Shown: positions 52,195 to 60,441, counted from the stretch's first letter. The stretch: 64,000 nt of DNA from JAKAAZ01 sp963817855 (GCA_963817855.1 CAWFQA010000004.1:248001-312000), one strand, 5' to 3'. Program-made: numbers and translations. Notes: generated by a model from the letters alone, not told the origin.

Positions 52195-52957
52195 TCAGCG
52201 CGTCTGCAACGATTGGGAGAGGCTCACGAGGTTTTCCGGAACTATGTGGATGACGCCGTTGCGAGGACTGTCAATCTCCGCAATCAGGTAAAACGCGGTC
52301 GAGATCACGAAGGGCAGCACCAGAAAAATCATGGGCCGAGTTCGTACGTGACGTCCGCCGAAACCGAGCAGCAGGTTGGCGCGAGACGGCGATGATGGTC
52401 ATCAGTGTCCATGCTGAAGTCGGGATGCGATTCCACCAGGATCCCTGCGCGTGTCCTTCCGAATTGATGACATCGTTCATTCCGGACACGAGTAGAATCG
52501 CAGGTGCGGTGGTCTGCGTTGCCGCCTCACCCTTCACCGCTGCCCAAAGTTCGTTTTGGATCCGCAGCGTTTCTCCATTGATTTGCGGAAGCCGGTGGCG
52601 GTCTCCCGTTTCGTAGAACGAAACGCGTTGCTGGAGATACTCTCTTAGCAAGCATTGCACTTTTGCCGCGTCTGCCGCCGGCAGCAGTTCGGCGCGCGCA
52701 TATTCAGTGCTGATAGCGCTCGCCTCTGCCTCCTCGTATCCTTTGCGCTGATCGTAGCGGGTAATGGCCATCGAAAAACTGAATCCTAGGATGAGGCTTA
52801 GCAGCGTCAATGTCGCCGTAAGGATAATGTTGAAGCCCTGCTGCTCGTCCGGCTGAAGGCTCCCGAGACGGTGTATCGCAACGCCGATTCGCATGCAGAG
52901 CCACAGCCCAACGAACAGGCAAAAAGAAAGAAGCAGCGGGTGGTCCACTGTGTTCAT
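52195..52957 (-). CDS. DUF4239-family membrane protein, frameshifted near its C-terminus
   Basis: A putative bestrophin-like membrane protein. The first frame (52957 to about 52390) has LLLSFCLFVGLWLCMRIGVA, then FNIILTATLTLLSLILGFSF with SMAITRYDQRKGYEEAEASA, and PTSAWTLMTIIAV. A one-base shift near 52385-52392 restores ANLLLGFGGRHVRTRPMIFL and VLPFVISTAFYLIAEIDSPR, ending SLSQSLQTR at 52195; the unshifted frame runs to 52271 with no sense. The full-length protein of about 253 residues fits the family. The function is unknown; relatives are predicted anion-channel-like. It could be a real pseudogene or an assembly error. Confidence 0.8.
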
Positions 52958-53204
52958 GCGCTAGATACCTTTCGAGGGTCCAGACCACGGCGCGACATCG
53001 TCGTCTCGCTATACGAGCGACGAGAAGACACGATTTCGCCGGCGCAAGTTCGCGCGGTCAGGATTCGTCGTGCGCCAAAGTTGAAGCAAACCAGCTGCCA
53101 TCCGCTTTCGCCGGGCGGTTCATTGACGTGTGCCGTAAACGACCTGCGCCGATGGAATGACCGGCGATTCACGCTGTGGCTGAAATCACCGTTCTGCCGG
53201 CTAG

Positions 53205-53243
53205 GTTACGACATGTTGGAGGCGAACTCCGAGATTTCGGACG
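53205..53243. promoter_or_regulatory. Tandem enhancer (UAS) dyads upstream of the 53402 gene
   Basis: GTTACGACATGTTGGAGG (53205-53222, by alignment) and ACTCCGAGATTTCGGACG (53226-53243) are about 21 bases apart and match the best copy at 13 and 14 of 18 bases by hand count. The first is shared with the 54112 site. Confidence 0.65.
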
Positions 53244-53313
53244 ATTTTCGTGACGCCGAAAGGTACCGCTTGTGTAAACCCGGTGTTTCACAGGGTCTAA
53301 ATGGTTTGTCGGT

Positions 53314-53331
53314 ATGGAGGTTGATTTGCAT
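53314..53331 (+). promoter_or_regulatory. Sigma54-type promoter of the 53402 gene
   Basis: TATGGAGGTTGATTTGCAT has GG at 53316-53317 and GC at 53328-53329, ten bases apart, with TTGCA at -12. The predicted start near 53341 leaves a leader of about 60 bases. Confidence 0.65.
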
Positions 53332-53401
53332 ACCTCATGGAAACATGGGACGCGCTCCGAGGCAGCGAGACGTTCCGATGGAGCTGTGATGGGAGGGGAA
53401 T

Positions 53402-54007
53402 GTGCATAGGAGCCTTAATATTTCCAAGATCGCTCTCAAAACCGTTGTGCTGTTGACCGCACTAACGATCGGTAGCTTACCAGGTCTCGCCAGGGATAAC
53501 AGGTACGAAACCATCGATGCCACCGCTTTTGGAACCGGCGATCAAATGGGCCAAAACATCGGGGTTACCTTAATGATTTATGAGTTTTCGACACCTGCGG
53601 ACAGGGCCATTTTGGCTTCCGCGTTTCAGAAGGGGCAGAACCAGGGCCTTGTGAATGCGCTGTACAAAATGCGTACAGTCGGCAGAGTCGAAATCACCGG
53701 AACGCTCGGCAATGACTGCGCCTACATCGCGGTCACCCCGACCGCAACCGGGCGCCGGATCGTTTTCGTCACCAATCGCCAGATTCGGTTTGCGGAAGCC
53801 TGGACCGACAGCCAAACCATGTCGTACGACCTGACTGCGGGCATTCTCGACATCAATGACCAGGACAAAAGCAAGAGCACGGGAGTGGTTTATCCGCTAG
53901 CGCAGCTGGTCGTCAACAAACAAGGACAGTTGCAATGGGATCTGAATCAGAACCCGTGGCGGCTCTCGGACGTGCTCGATTGGAAGGGATCTGGCAATAA
54001 CAATTAA
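53402..54007 (+). CDS. Secreted protein of unknown function
   Basis: A 201-residue protein with a signal peptide (TVVLLTALTIGSLPGLARD). The mature part is beta-rich: GQNIGVTLMIYEFSTPADRA, MRTVGRVEITGTLGNDCAYI, TGRRIVFVTNRQIRFAEAWT and YDLTAGILDINDQDKSK. I do not recognise a family, but small acidobacterial exported proteins of this type are common. The start is a GTG at 53402 preceded by GGGAGGGGAAT. It is under a sigma54-type promoter with tandem dyads, like the downstream DUF202 gene. Confidence 0.75.
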   Translation: MHRSLNISKIALKTVVLLTALTIGSLPGLARDNRYETIDATAFGTGDQMGQNIGVTLMIYEFSTPADRAILASAFQKGQNQGLVNALYKMRTVGRVEITGTLGNDCAYIAVTPTATGRRIVFVTNRQIRFAEAWTDSQTMSYDLTAGILDINDQDKSKSTGVVYPLAQLVVNKQGQLQWDLNQNPWRLSDVLDWKGSGNNN

Positions 54008-54111
54008 GGCCGCCGCGGGTCCGCTCGCTGCACGTGACTAACCGCGCGGCCTCCGCCACGGCGATACCAGCGCTGCCGCATTGGAAATGCCAGTCGTGAG
54101 CCTGCACTGCG

Positions 54112-54149
54112 GTTACGACATGTTGGAGGCGACTCCGAAATGTCGGGCG
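54112..54149. promoter_or_regulatory. Tandem enhancer (UAS) dyads upstream of the DUF202 gene
   Basis: GTTACGACATGTTGGAGG (54112-54129) is identical to the 53205 site. ACTCCGAAATGTCGGGCG (54132-54149) contains the core CCGA-AATG-TCGG. The two are 20 bases apart, and the promoter is about 83 bp downstream. Confidence 0.7.
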
Positions 54150-54230
54150 GTCTCTTGGAGAATCAAATTTGTCGGAGCCGAATTTGTCTTTATCCACAAT
54201 AGAATCAGTGGACCGGGCCTTTTTGGAGTC

Positions 54231-54246
54231 TGGTTATCTGCTTGCA
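54231..54246 (+). promoter_or_regulatory. Sigma54-type promoter of the DUF202 gene
   Basis: TGGTTATCTGCTTGCA has GG at 54232-54233 and GC at 54244-54245, ten bases apart, with TTGC at -12. The predicted start near 54257 excludes the in-frame ATG at 54242 as start codon and supports 54326. Confidence 0.7.
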
Positions 54247-54325
54247 TTCCTTCATTCCCGAATCGGCGCAACAACCGACGCAGGCTGATTTCGCCATCGG
54301 CCGCAGCGTACCGAGGAAGGTATCG

Positions 54326-54748
54326 ATGATCCATGAGGAGCCGGTACAAAAAGACAGGGGAACCATACTGGCCGAAAGTCGGACCGACCTTGCCATCGAG
54401 CGCACCGTGATGGCGTCGGAACGATCGCTGATGGCATGGATTCGCACTGCGCTTTCCATGATCGGATTCGGTTTCACGATCTTCAAATTTTTCCAATACC
54501 TGCCGGAAGAAGTCGCTTCCGGGAATATTCAACGTCCGCAGGCCCCACGCAACCTGGGGCTAACTCTGATTGCTCTGGGCACGTTTGCTTTGCTGGGAGC
54601 GGCCTGGCAGCACCGCAGATTCTTGAACCAGATTGGGGCCACGCAAGCGCGGCATATCTATTCCATCTCATTTATGGTTGCCATCCTCGTCATTCTGCTT
54701 GGAGTCATCACGTTCTATGGCGTCTTGCTGCGCCATGGGCCGTTTTAG
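54326..54748 (+). CDS. DUF202-family membrane protein
   Basis: A 140-residue inner-membrane protein. The conserved family motif appears early: LAIERTVMASERSLMAWIRT. Three hydrophobic helices follow: ALSMIGFGFTIFKFFQY, LGLTLIALGTFALLGAAW and YSISFMVAILVILLGVITFY. The start at 54326 (MIHEEPV) follows GAGGAAGG and lies downstream of the sigma54-type promoter. The TRIC-type channel gene begins 41 bases later in the same direction, so the two are co-transcribed. The function of the family is unknown. Confidence 0.9.
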   Translation: MIHEEPVQKDRGTILAESRTDLAIERTVMASERSLMAWIRTALSMIGFGFTIFKFFQYLPEEVASGNIQRPQAPRNLGLTLIALGTFALLGAAWQHRRFLNQIGATQARHIYSISFMVAILVILLGVITFYGVLLRHGPF

Positions 54749-54789
54749 TTGAGACGTTCCGGCGATTGTCGACCTGAGGAGATCTTCCC

Positions 54790-55461
54790 ATGACTTTACC
54801 CAGTTTTCCTAGTATCGATCTGTTCTCTGCTGGAATCAATGCTCTGAATGGGGTGCTGATCGCCCGCAATCCCTCCCACGATCGCGGCTACACCATGGCC
54901 GGGTTGCTGATCATGGCCTTCTTCGGAGGAATTGGTGGCGGCGTTTCCCGCGACGTTCTGCTGAACGATATTCCGTCGCCGTTCAAGAACTGGAATTATC
55001 TGTTTGTGTGCGTGCTGATGGGATTGCTGGGATTAGCGATTTACAAGTTTCTGGAATCACGGGAAGAGCGCTTCCGCACGCGAACGTTGGCTTTCTTCAA
55101 GTCGTTCACGCTGCCGTGGTTCGCGATCCTTGGGGCGCACAAGGCGCTCGATCACGGGCTTGGCGTGTTTGCCGCGATCGTCATTGGACTGATCTCGACG
55201 GTGGCCGGCGGAGTCTTCATCGACCTGTTTTCCGGCGTCACCCCAGAAGTCGTTCGGCCATGTGAACAACTGATCACAACCGCGGTTCTCGCCAGCGGGA
55301 CCTACACCTTGCTCGACTTGTACTTCATGAACCGGCAAGGATTTTTCCCAATTACTCTGGTCGCGGTGACGGTTGCGTTTGTCTTCCGTGTGATTGCTGT
55401 GCGAGAGCATTGGCCATCCATTGTTCCAGCCGATGCGCCACCGCCGCCTGCGCACGTGTGA
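54790..55461 (+). CDS. TRIC-type cation channel family membrane protein (UPF0126)
   Basis: A 223-residue polytopic protein with two repeats of three helices and the signature glycine-rich turn: AFFGGIGGGVSRDVLLNDIP in the first half and STVAGGVFIDLFSGVTPEV in the second. Other helices are YLFVCVLMGLLGLAIYKFL, LPWFAILGAHKALDHGLGVF and FPITLVAVTVAFVFRVIAV. Related bacterial proteins are trimeric cation channels or glycine transporters (YadS/YicG-like). AGGAGATC before the start is a good ribosome site. It is in an operon with the DUF202 gene under the 54.23 kb sigma54-type promoter. Confidence 0.9.
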   Translation: MTLPSFPSIDLFSAGINALNGVLIARNPSHDRGYTMAGLLIMAFFGGIGGGVSRDVLLNDIPSPFKNWNYLFVCVLMGLLGLAIYKFLESREERFRTRTLAFFKSFTLPWFAILGAHKALDHGLGVFAAIVIGLISTVAGGVFIDLFSGVTPEVVRPCEQLITTAVLASGTYTLLDLYFMNRQGFFPITLVAVTVAFVFRVIAVREHWPSIVPADAPPPPAHV

Positions 55462-55484
55462 GTGAAATTGCGGTGGTGTTTCGT

Positions 55485-56708
55485 TTAGAATGCCTCCAAA
55501 ATCCCAAGGCCGAACGTGTGACCATTGACGCCTTGTCCGAAGTCGGCGCGCATGTTCACGTGATACGTCTTGCTGACCTGAAACCGTACCCCGGCGCCGA
55601 TCCCTGGCAGGAAGTGACTGCTCTGTAATAACTGCGTATCCCCGGCGCGAACACCCCCGATTCCGCCGAATCCGACCACTCCAAAGCGCTTTGGCAGGAC
55701 CAAGCGATACTCCAATTGCGTTGCCGCCATATAACGGTCGAAGTATTGGCCGGCGGTATACCCCCGCAACTCATTGCCTGTGCCATAGATGCAGTTCCCA
55801 TAAAACGGAGGGGTGCCACCGGTGGCGCAAAGATACGCGTCGTAGGCCAGCACCTGGTTTTGGCTCAGGCTCCAGTATTTGTCGAATTCGGTCCTATACG
55901 ACTGGAAGCTATATTTGCTCCCCAGGCTTTGTGAAAAGAAATCTGAGGTGAAGCTGAATTTTGTACCGTCGACGGGGTAAAAGCGATTGGGCGTCGTGTC
56001 ACGCGTCACCTTGGCGCCGATCGCGACCAGGTTGGTATGAAGCCCAATATCGGGAGGAATCGGAAAATTCGGAAACTGGTCCTGCTGCACTGTGATAAAG
56101 GAATGCCCTTGGATAAATCGGGGGCCGGCCATGAATCTCCACGCGATGCGGCGAAGGAACTCCAGCATGTACCCATCGCCCGTCTGTTCCAGCCCCAGTT
56201 TGCGGCCCTGCAGTATGCCTCCAGCATAGATGTTGTAGTCGAGATCTCCATGAGCATAGCCCGCCGTCAGTTCGTACGTATACTCTTTCATGAAAAATTG
56301 CCCGACCAGCGCCAGGCCACGGCTGCTGTTATTGGTAATCAGGCCAGCTCCACCGATGAGGGAAGGCGGCGATTTTTTGTCCTTCAGGCTGAGCGGGAAA
56401 ATGTATCCAACCACCGGAACCAGTCCCGTGCCAATAGCTGGGCTGGAAATAGGAATGGGAGCCGCAGCAATCGAGCCGCGAGGCAGAATTTTCTTTTTCT
56501 TTTTCTTTTTTGACGTGGCGGACGATTTCGCCGAGGTCGACGGCCCGGCTTCCTGCACGGTCTGCGTTGCCTTCTGAGCGCCGGAAATTGTGCCGGCTGT
56601 CTGACTGAGTCCGATAGCGGCGAGAGAGAATCCCATCGCCGTAAATGCCAGCAACCATGCGCGAGACCGCCCCGGATTTCGAGCTCTGTGTGACAATCCC
56701 ATAGGCAA
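55485..56708 (-). CDS. Omp85/BamA-like surface antigen outer-membrane protein
   Basis: A 407-residue secreted protein. A signal segment (AWLLAFTAMGFSLAAIGLSQ) precedes a Lys-rich linker (TSKKKKKKKILP) and a barrel resembling the C-terminal bacterial surface antigen domain of Omp85 proteins: GLALVGQFFMKEYTYELTAG, GPRFIQGHSFITV, TRDTTPNRFYPVDGTKFSF (a typical Omp85 strand), RGYTAGQYFDRYMAATQLEY and GVVGFGGIGGVRAG. No POTRA domains are present, so it is not BamA itself; it may be a patatin-less or lone barrel. It lies 18 bases after the 56727 gene and is thus the end of the DUF1622 operon. Confidence 0.82.
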   Translation of the reverse strand: MPMGLSHRARNPGRSRAWLLAFTAMGFSLAAIGLSQTAGTISGAQKATQTVQEAGPSTSAKSSATSKKKKKKKILPRGSIAAAPIPISSPAIGTGLVPVVGYIFPLSLKDKKSPPSLIGGAGLITNNSSRGLALVGQFFMKEYTYELTAGYAHGDLDYNIYAGGILQGRKLGLEQTGDGYMLEFLRRIAWRFMAGPRFIQGHSFITVQQDQFPNFPIPPDIGLHTNLVAIGAKVTRDTTPNRFYPVDGTKFSFTSDFFSQSLGSKYSFQSYRTEFDKYWSLSQNQVLAYDAYLCATGGTPPFYGNCIYGTGNELRGYTAGQYFDRYMAATQLEYRLVLPKRFGVVGFGGIGGVRAGDTQLLQSSHFLPGIGAGVRFQVSKTYHVNMRADFGQGVNGHTFGLGILEAF

Positions 56709-56726
56709 CCGCGATGCTCGACAGAT

Positions 56727-57146
56727 TTAGCTGGCCGCAACTTCTGGCTTTGGTTTTTGTGGTTTTTTACTCATGCGCCATTTCACCAATCGATTGACTG
56801 GGCCGCGCACCAGAAAGTACGGGAAGATCGCCAAGACGATGGCCACAATCAGAGTCTCGCCGGGATAAACCCAGTGATATTCCATCAATTGATAGATGAC
56901 GTCGAGGACAACTGCCAGCAGGAATACGCGGCTGACTCGCTTCCAGCCTTCTCGCCACAGTGGCTTTCGATCCGCTGCGGTCGAAAGCAAATCCCAGAGA
57001 TACGCAGGTTTGCCGGCTTTTCCGTCTCTGACACCATCAATCGTCGCCAAGATGACTGCCATCAGCGGCTGCACGATGAAACGGAAATGCAGCGGACCGT
57101 CGAGCCGGGCAATAAGCTGCGTGATCACTCTCTCCCAATTGAACAT
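56727..57146 (-). CDS. Small membrane protein of unknown function
   Basis: A 139-residue protein. After a short helix (ERVITQLIARLDGPLHFRFI) come hydrophobic segments VQPLMAVILATIDGV, VFLLAVVLDVIYQLMEYHWV and TLIVAIVLAIFPYFLVRG, then a basic tail (KWRMSKKPQKPKPEVAAS). I do not recognise the family. The start at 57146 follows AAAGGATAG; the ORF extends to 57173 but the earlier ATG would overlap the DUF1622 gene. It lies between DUF1622 and the Omp85-like gene in one operon. Confidence 0.75.
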   Translation of the reverse strand: MFNWERVITQLIARLDGPLHFRFIVQPLMAVILATIDGVRDGKAGKPAYLWDLLSTAADRKPLWREGWKRVSRVFLLAVVLDVIYQLMEYHWVYPGETLIVAIVLAIFPYFLVRGPVNRLVKWRMSKKPQKPKPEVAAS

Positions 57147-57150
57147 AGGG

Positions 57151-57513
57151 CTATCCTTTCCTGTTTCTGGCAAGCTGCCAGGGCCAGCAACCCTCGATCT
57201 CGACCGTGATCGACCAGCTTAGAAAGGTTCGAATCACAATCAATATGCCAAGCGAAATGATCTGTTGCCGCGTCGGTTCAACAGTGACCGTACTGATGAT
57301 GTCCGCGGCGACCAAAAATTCCAATCCCAGTTGCAGTCCCCTCCCAATAAAAATCTTCAGTTGGTCATAGACGTCCGGACGTCCTATCCGATAGTGCCGA
57401 CCCGCCCGCAGCACCGCGTAGACAAAAGCGACAGCAATTACAGCCACGCCGGCGAGCTCCAGGGCGCGCGCGACCTTGTCCACGAACTGCATAGCCAACT
57501 TATGCGTCATCAA
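57151..57513 (-). CDS. DUF1622-family membrane protein
   Basis: A 120-residue inner-membrane protein with the DUF1622 pattern: LELAGVAVIAVAFVYAVLRA as first helix, then IGRGLQLGLEFLVAADIIST and QIISLGILIVIRTFLSWSIT, and a conserved EIEG. The function is unknown. It is the first gene of a three-gene minus-strand operon (DUF1622, small membrane protein, Omp85-like). A sigma54-type promoter lies about 115 bp upstream of its start, with tandem dyads above it. Confidence 0.9.
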   Translation of the reverse strand: MMTHKLAMQFVDKVARALELAGVAVIAVAFVYAVLRAGRHYRIGRPDVYDQLKIFIGRGLQLGLEFLVAADIISTVTVEPTRQQIISLGILIVIRTFLSWSITVEIEGCWPWQLARNRKG

Positions 57514-57624
57514 CGTTTTCGGTGGTGCTGAAACCCTCCGTTACATTTGTGACCAGGCAAATGCCGGGCAGTCGATTCAATTGCCGTTCTAAGTCCTGCC
57601 TCAGAGCTGGCAATAAATGAAAAA

Positions 57625-57642
57625 GAGCAAGCGGCCAGCCAA
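57625..57642 (-). promoter_or_regulatory. Sigma54-type promoter of the DUF1622 operon
   Basis: On the minus strand TTTGGCTGGCCGCTTGCTC has GG at 57640-57639 and GC at 57628-57627, ten bases apart, with TTGC at -12. The predicted start near 57615 gives a leader of about 100 bases. Confidence 0.65.
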
Positions 57643-57715
57643 ACTGCACTCGCACCGTAAGGACTGTATTCATGGGGAGATGAGCTGCAAATCGTGGGAA
57701 AATGCCAGCTGAATC

Positions 57716-57752
57716 TCGGACATCTGTTGGAGTCCGCCCAAAATGTTGGAGG
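57716..57752. promoter_or_regulatory. Tandem enhancer (UAS) dyads upstream of the DUF1622 operon
   Basis: The right site CGCCCAAAATGTTGGAGG (57735-57752) contains the perfect dyad CCAA-AATG-TTGG. The left site (57716-57733) keeps only the TGTTGGAG half at the same 19-base spacing. The promoter is about 75 bp away. Confidence 0.55.
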
Positions 57753-57848
57753 AATGCGCGCCGCCTGCCCACTGACCGCGCAGCTGGCTTCCAGCCGCTT
57801 CCCGCTCCGCATCTTGCAATGCGGCTTTGCGCCGTGCAAGCTTAACCC

Positions 57849-58748
57849 ATGCCGGAATTGCCCGACATCACCGCGTACCTCACCGCGCTGCAGGCGCGAA
57901 TCGTCGGACAGCCGATTGAGAAGATTCGCCTCGGCAGTCCCTTTCTTCTGCGTACGGTGAGCCCACAGGTGGAAGCCTTTGAAGGTCGCACCATCGTGGA
58001 ACTGCGCCGCATTGGCAAGCGCATCGCCATCGGCGTCGACACAGGCTATTGGGCTGTGATTCACCTGATGATCGCGGGACGGCTTCATTGGCGTCCGGTA
58101 GCGGCAAAGCTGGGGAGCCGCAACAATCTTGCCGCTTTCGATTTTCCCCATGGCTCGCTTGTCCTGACCGAGGCTGGGTCCAAACGACGCGCGACGCTGC
58201 ACCTGTTTCACAATCAAGAAGAAATGCGCTCCATCGATCCCGGCGGGATTGAGGTGTTCTCCATCGATCCGGAAGAATTTCGCGCAGCCCTGGTCGTTGA
58301 AAATCGTACCCTGAAACGAGCCCTGACGGATCCACGCGTTTTGAGCGGCATCGGGAACGCATATTCGGATGAGATTCTGCATGCGGCGCAGCTCTCTCCG
58401 ATTCAATTGACGCACAAGCTGACGCTTGGAGAGTGGAAAACCTTATTTAGCGCAACGCGCGACACGCTACAGCTGTGGATGGATCGGCTGAAGGCTGAAG
58501 CGGCCGCGAATTTCCCTGAGAAAGTGACCGCGTTTCGTCAAGAGATGGCGGCTCATGGTCGCTTTGGTCTGCCGTGCCCGCGCTGCGGTGCGCCGATTCA
58601 GCGTATCCGCTATGCTGACAACGAAACCAACTACTGTGCCACATGTCAGACCGGCGGTAAGCTTCTGGCGGACCGAAGCCTCTCGCGCCTGCTGGGAAAA
58701 GACTGGCCGCGCACCCTCGACGAACTGGAAGCGTTGAAGCGAAAGTGA
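57849..58748 (+). CDS. mutM: Formamidopyrimidine-DNA glycosylase (Fpg/MutM-type)
   Basis: A 299-residue base-excision repair enzyme that removes oxidised purines such as 8-oxoguanine and cuts the abasic site. The catalytic N-terminus is MPELPDI, with the essential Pro2 and Glu3 (Pro1 after Met removal). The helix-two-turn-helix region contains GIGNAYSDEILHAA, and the C-terminal zinc finger has CPRC and CATCQTGG. The usual length is about 270-300. It begins 47 bases after the DUF1622 enhancer region and points away from that operon. No operon partner; the histidine kinase 150 bp downstream has its own leader. Confidence 0.93.
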   Translation: MPELPDITAYLTALQARIVGQPIEKIRLGSPFLLRTVSPQVEAFEGRTIVELRRIGKRIAIGVDTGYWAVIHLMIAGRLHWRPVAAKLGSRNNLAAFDFPHGSLVLTEAGSKRRATLHLFHNQEEMRSIDPGGIEVFSIDPEEFRAALVVENRTLKRALTDPRVLSGIGNAYSDEILHAAQLSPIQLTHKLTLGEWKTLFSATRDTLQLWMDRLKAEAAANFPEKVTAFRQEMAAHGRFGLPCPRCGAPIQRIRYADNETNYCATCQTGGKLLADRSLSRLLGKDWPRTLDELEALKRK

Positions 58749-58894
58749 TCGGCATCGTTACAAATCGCATTCCGGTATCGCAGCAGATAGGCATTCTTTC
58801 ATTTCTTGTGCGGCAATCCTTTTGTATGATGGCAGGGTTTTAGCCGCGGAGATTGTTGAGTAGCGAGGGTAATTCTGAACGGCGGTGAGGGTTT

Positions 58895-60340
58895 GTGAAA
58901 CAGCCATTTCCACTCCGAGGGGCAAGCTCTGGCGCGAACGCTCTCATCAGCGCCCTCGGATATATTTGCGCTGTATTGTTCACTTGGCTCGCTGCGCAGC
59001 TGACGTTGCATTTCCCCGCACTGCAGGGCACGCCCGTGGCGCTCAATTTTCTGGTGGTCGCGGGCATCACCTCATTCTTCGGCATGGGTCCAGGCGTCGT
59101 TGCCGTTATTGCCACGGCTGCTTTCTTCTATGACGAGTTCTTATTTCCCCTAGGCGGTGCCGAATTTTCACCTGGAGTTATAATCCGTACCGCGCTCATC
59201 CTCGGCGTTGGTTTTCTGATCGTCTTCTTCTTCGATCGTCTTCGCACTCGAGGCATCCGGCTGCGGTCGGCGCTCAGTTCGCTGAGCGAACACGCGGATA
59301 CGTTGGCGCAGGCGCAGCAGGGCAGCAACTCCGCCGCGTGGGTGATTAACGTGAAGGATCGTAGCATCCAATGGGCGCAGGGCGGCGCGGAGATTCTAGG
59401 TCGTTCCTTTCAGGAAGTGGCAACCCTCAATGCGCTGATCCAGCTTGTGTCTCCCGAGGACCGCGCCGGTGTAGAGCAGTCGGCTGAAGGCGCAATTCAA
59501 ACTGGCACCCCGTTTCAAACTCAATTTCGCATTTTGTTTCCCAACGGAGAAACACGTTGGCTGGAGGCGCGCGGCACACCATCTCCTTCCGGCTCGCATT
59601 GGCGTGGTGTCGTCATGGACATCACCACCCGCAAGAATGCTGAGACCGCTGTGCTTCGTTCGGAGAAATTGGCAGCCATCGGACGGCTTTCCGCAACGGT
59701 TGCACATGAGATCAACAACCCTTTGGAAGCGGCGACGAATCTGTTGTATCTCGCCTCTCTCGATACCGCGATGAGCGTCGAGGCACGAGGGTATTTGGCA
59801 GATGCGGAACGTGAACTGCACCGGCTGGCAAACATCGCACGCCATACCTTGACGTTCGCACGCATCAAGCCGACCGGCGGTCCAACGGATGTCTCCTCAA
59901 TTGTCGAAAGCGTCGTTGCCATGTTTCAAGCGCGATGCAATTCAAAAGGCGGACGCGTTCACTATGCTTCCATGCTCAACGCGAAAGTAGATGTGCCGCC
60001 TGATGAACTGCGCCAAATCCTGACGAATCTGCTGTCCAACGCATGCGATGCGTTGGTAGGAGGTGAGGGCATGGTCGATGTGGCCCTGACTTCCGACAGC
60101 AGCACAGCGGCCGTCACCATTCGCGACTCCGGCGTCGGCATCCCCACGGAAAACCTGCAACGAATCTTCGATCCATTTTTTACTACGAAAGACGATGTCG
60201 GAACCGGCATTGGGTTATGGGTTACCAGGGAGCTGGTCGAGAAGAATGGCGGCACCATCACCGTTGTTGCCGGGGACCAGGCGACCCCCTTCAGCACGTG
60301 CTTTCGCGTCGAATTTCCAGTAGCGCGCAACTCCGTGTAA
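58895..60340 (+). CDS. Membrane sensor histidine kinase with PAS domain
   Basis: A 481-residue sensor kinase. The N-terminal DUF4118-like region has four hydrophobic helices (ALGYICAVLFTWLAAQLTLH, ALNFLVVAGITSFFGMGPGV, VIATAAFFYDEFLF, TALILGVGFLIVFFFDRLRT). A PAS domain follows (about residues 150-260, WVINVKDRSIQWAQGGAEIL), then the HisKA box AHEINNPLEAATNLLY and the HATPase boxes N (NLLSNACDALV), G1 (DSGVGIP), F (IFDPFFTTK) and G2 (GTGIGLWVTREL). It begins with GTG at 58895. No response-regulator gene is adjacent, so its partner is elsewhere. Probably an orphan kinase. Confidence 0.93.
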   Translation: MKQPFPLRGASSGANALISALGYICAVLFTWLAAQLTLHFPALQGTPVALNFLVVAGITSFFGMGPGVVAVIATAAFFYDEFLFPLGGAEFSPGVIIRTALILGVGFLIVFFFDRLRTRGIRLRSALSSLSEHADTLAQAQQGSNSAAWVINVKDRSIQWAQGGAEILGRSFQEVATLNALIQLVSPEDRAGVEQSAEGAIQTGTPFQTQFRILFPNGETRWLEARGTPSPSGSHWRGVVMDITTRKNAETAVLRSEKLAAIGRLSATVAHEINNPLEAATNLLYLASLDTAMSVEARGYLADAERELHRLANIARHTLTFARIKPTGGPTDVSSIVESVVAMFQARCNSKGGRVHYASMLNAKVDVPPDELRQILTNLLSNACDALVGGEGMVDVALTSDSSTAAVTIRDSGVGIPTENLQRIFDPFFTTKDDVGTGIGLWVTRELVEKNGGTITVVAGDQATPFSTCFRVEFPVARNSV

Positions 60341-60441
60341 TCTTACGGTGTCGCAACGTCCATATGCTGAGGAGCCCCCATCCTCACCGCAAAGGCGGCA
60401 GTTGCCGCAAGTGGCACGCAATGATGGACCGGGGGAAAACC

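Larger units (their letters stand above)
52958..53401. other. Intergenic control region
   Basis: About 440 bases between divergent genes. No gene is supported. It contains the tandem dyads at 53205-53243 and the sigma54-type promoter at 53316-53329. Confidence 0.55.

Noticed and set aside
57500..57772. Minus-strand open frame with start MNTVLTVRVQ at 57673
   Set aside because: It overlaps the sigma54-type promoter, would start upstream of the predicted transcript start, and resembles no family.
57510..58415. A 301-residue minus-strand open frame
   Set aside because: Antisense shadow of the MutM gene, which has full family motifs.
58828..58846. GG-N10-GC element (TGGCAGGGTTTTAGC) before the histidine kinase
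   Set aside because: The -12 reads TAGC and there are no enhancer dyads upstream.
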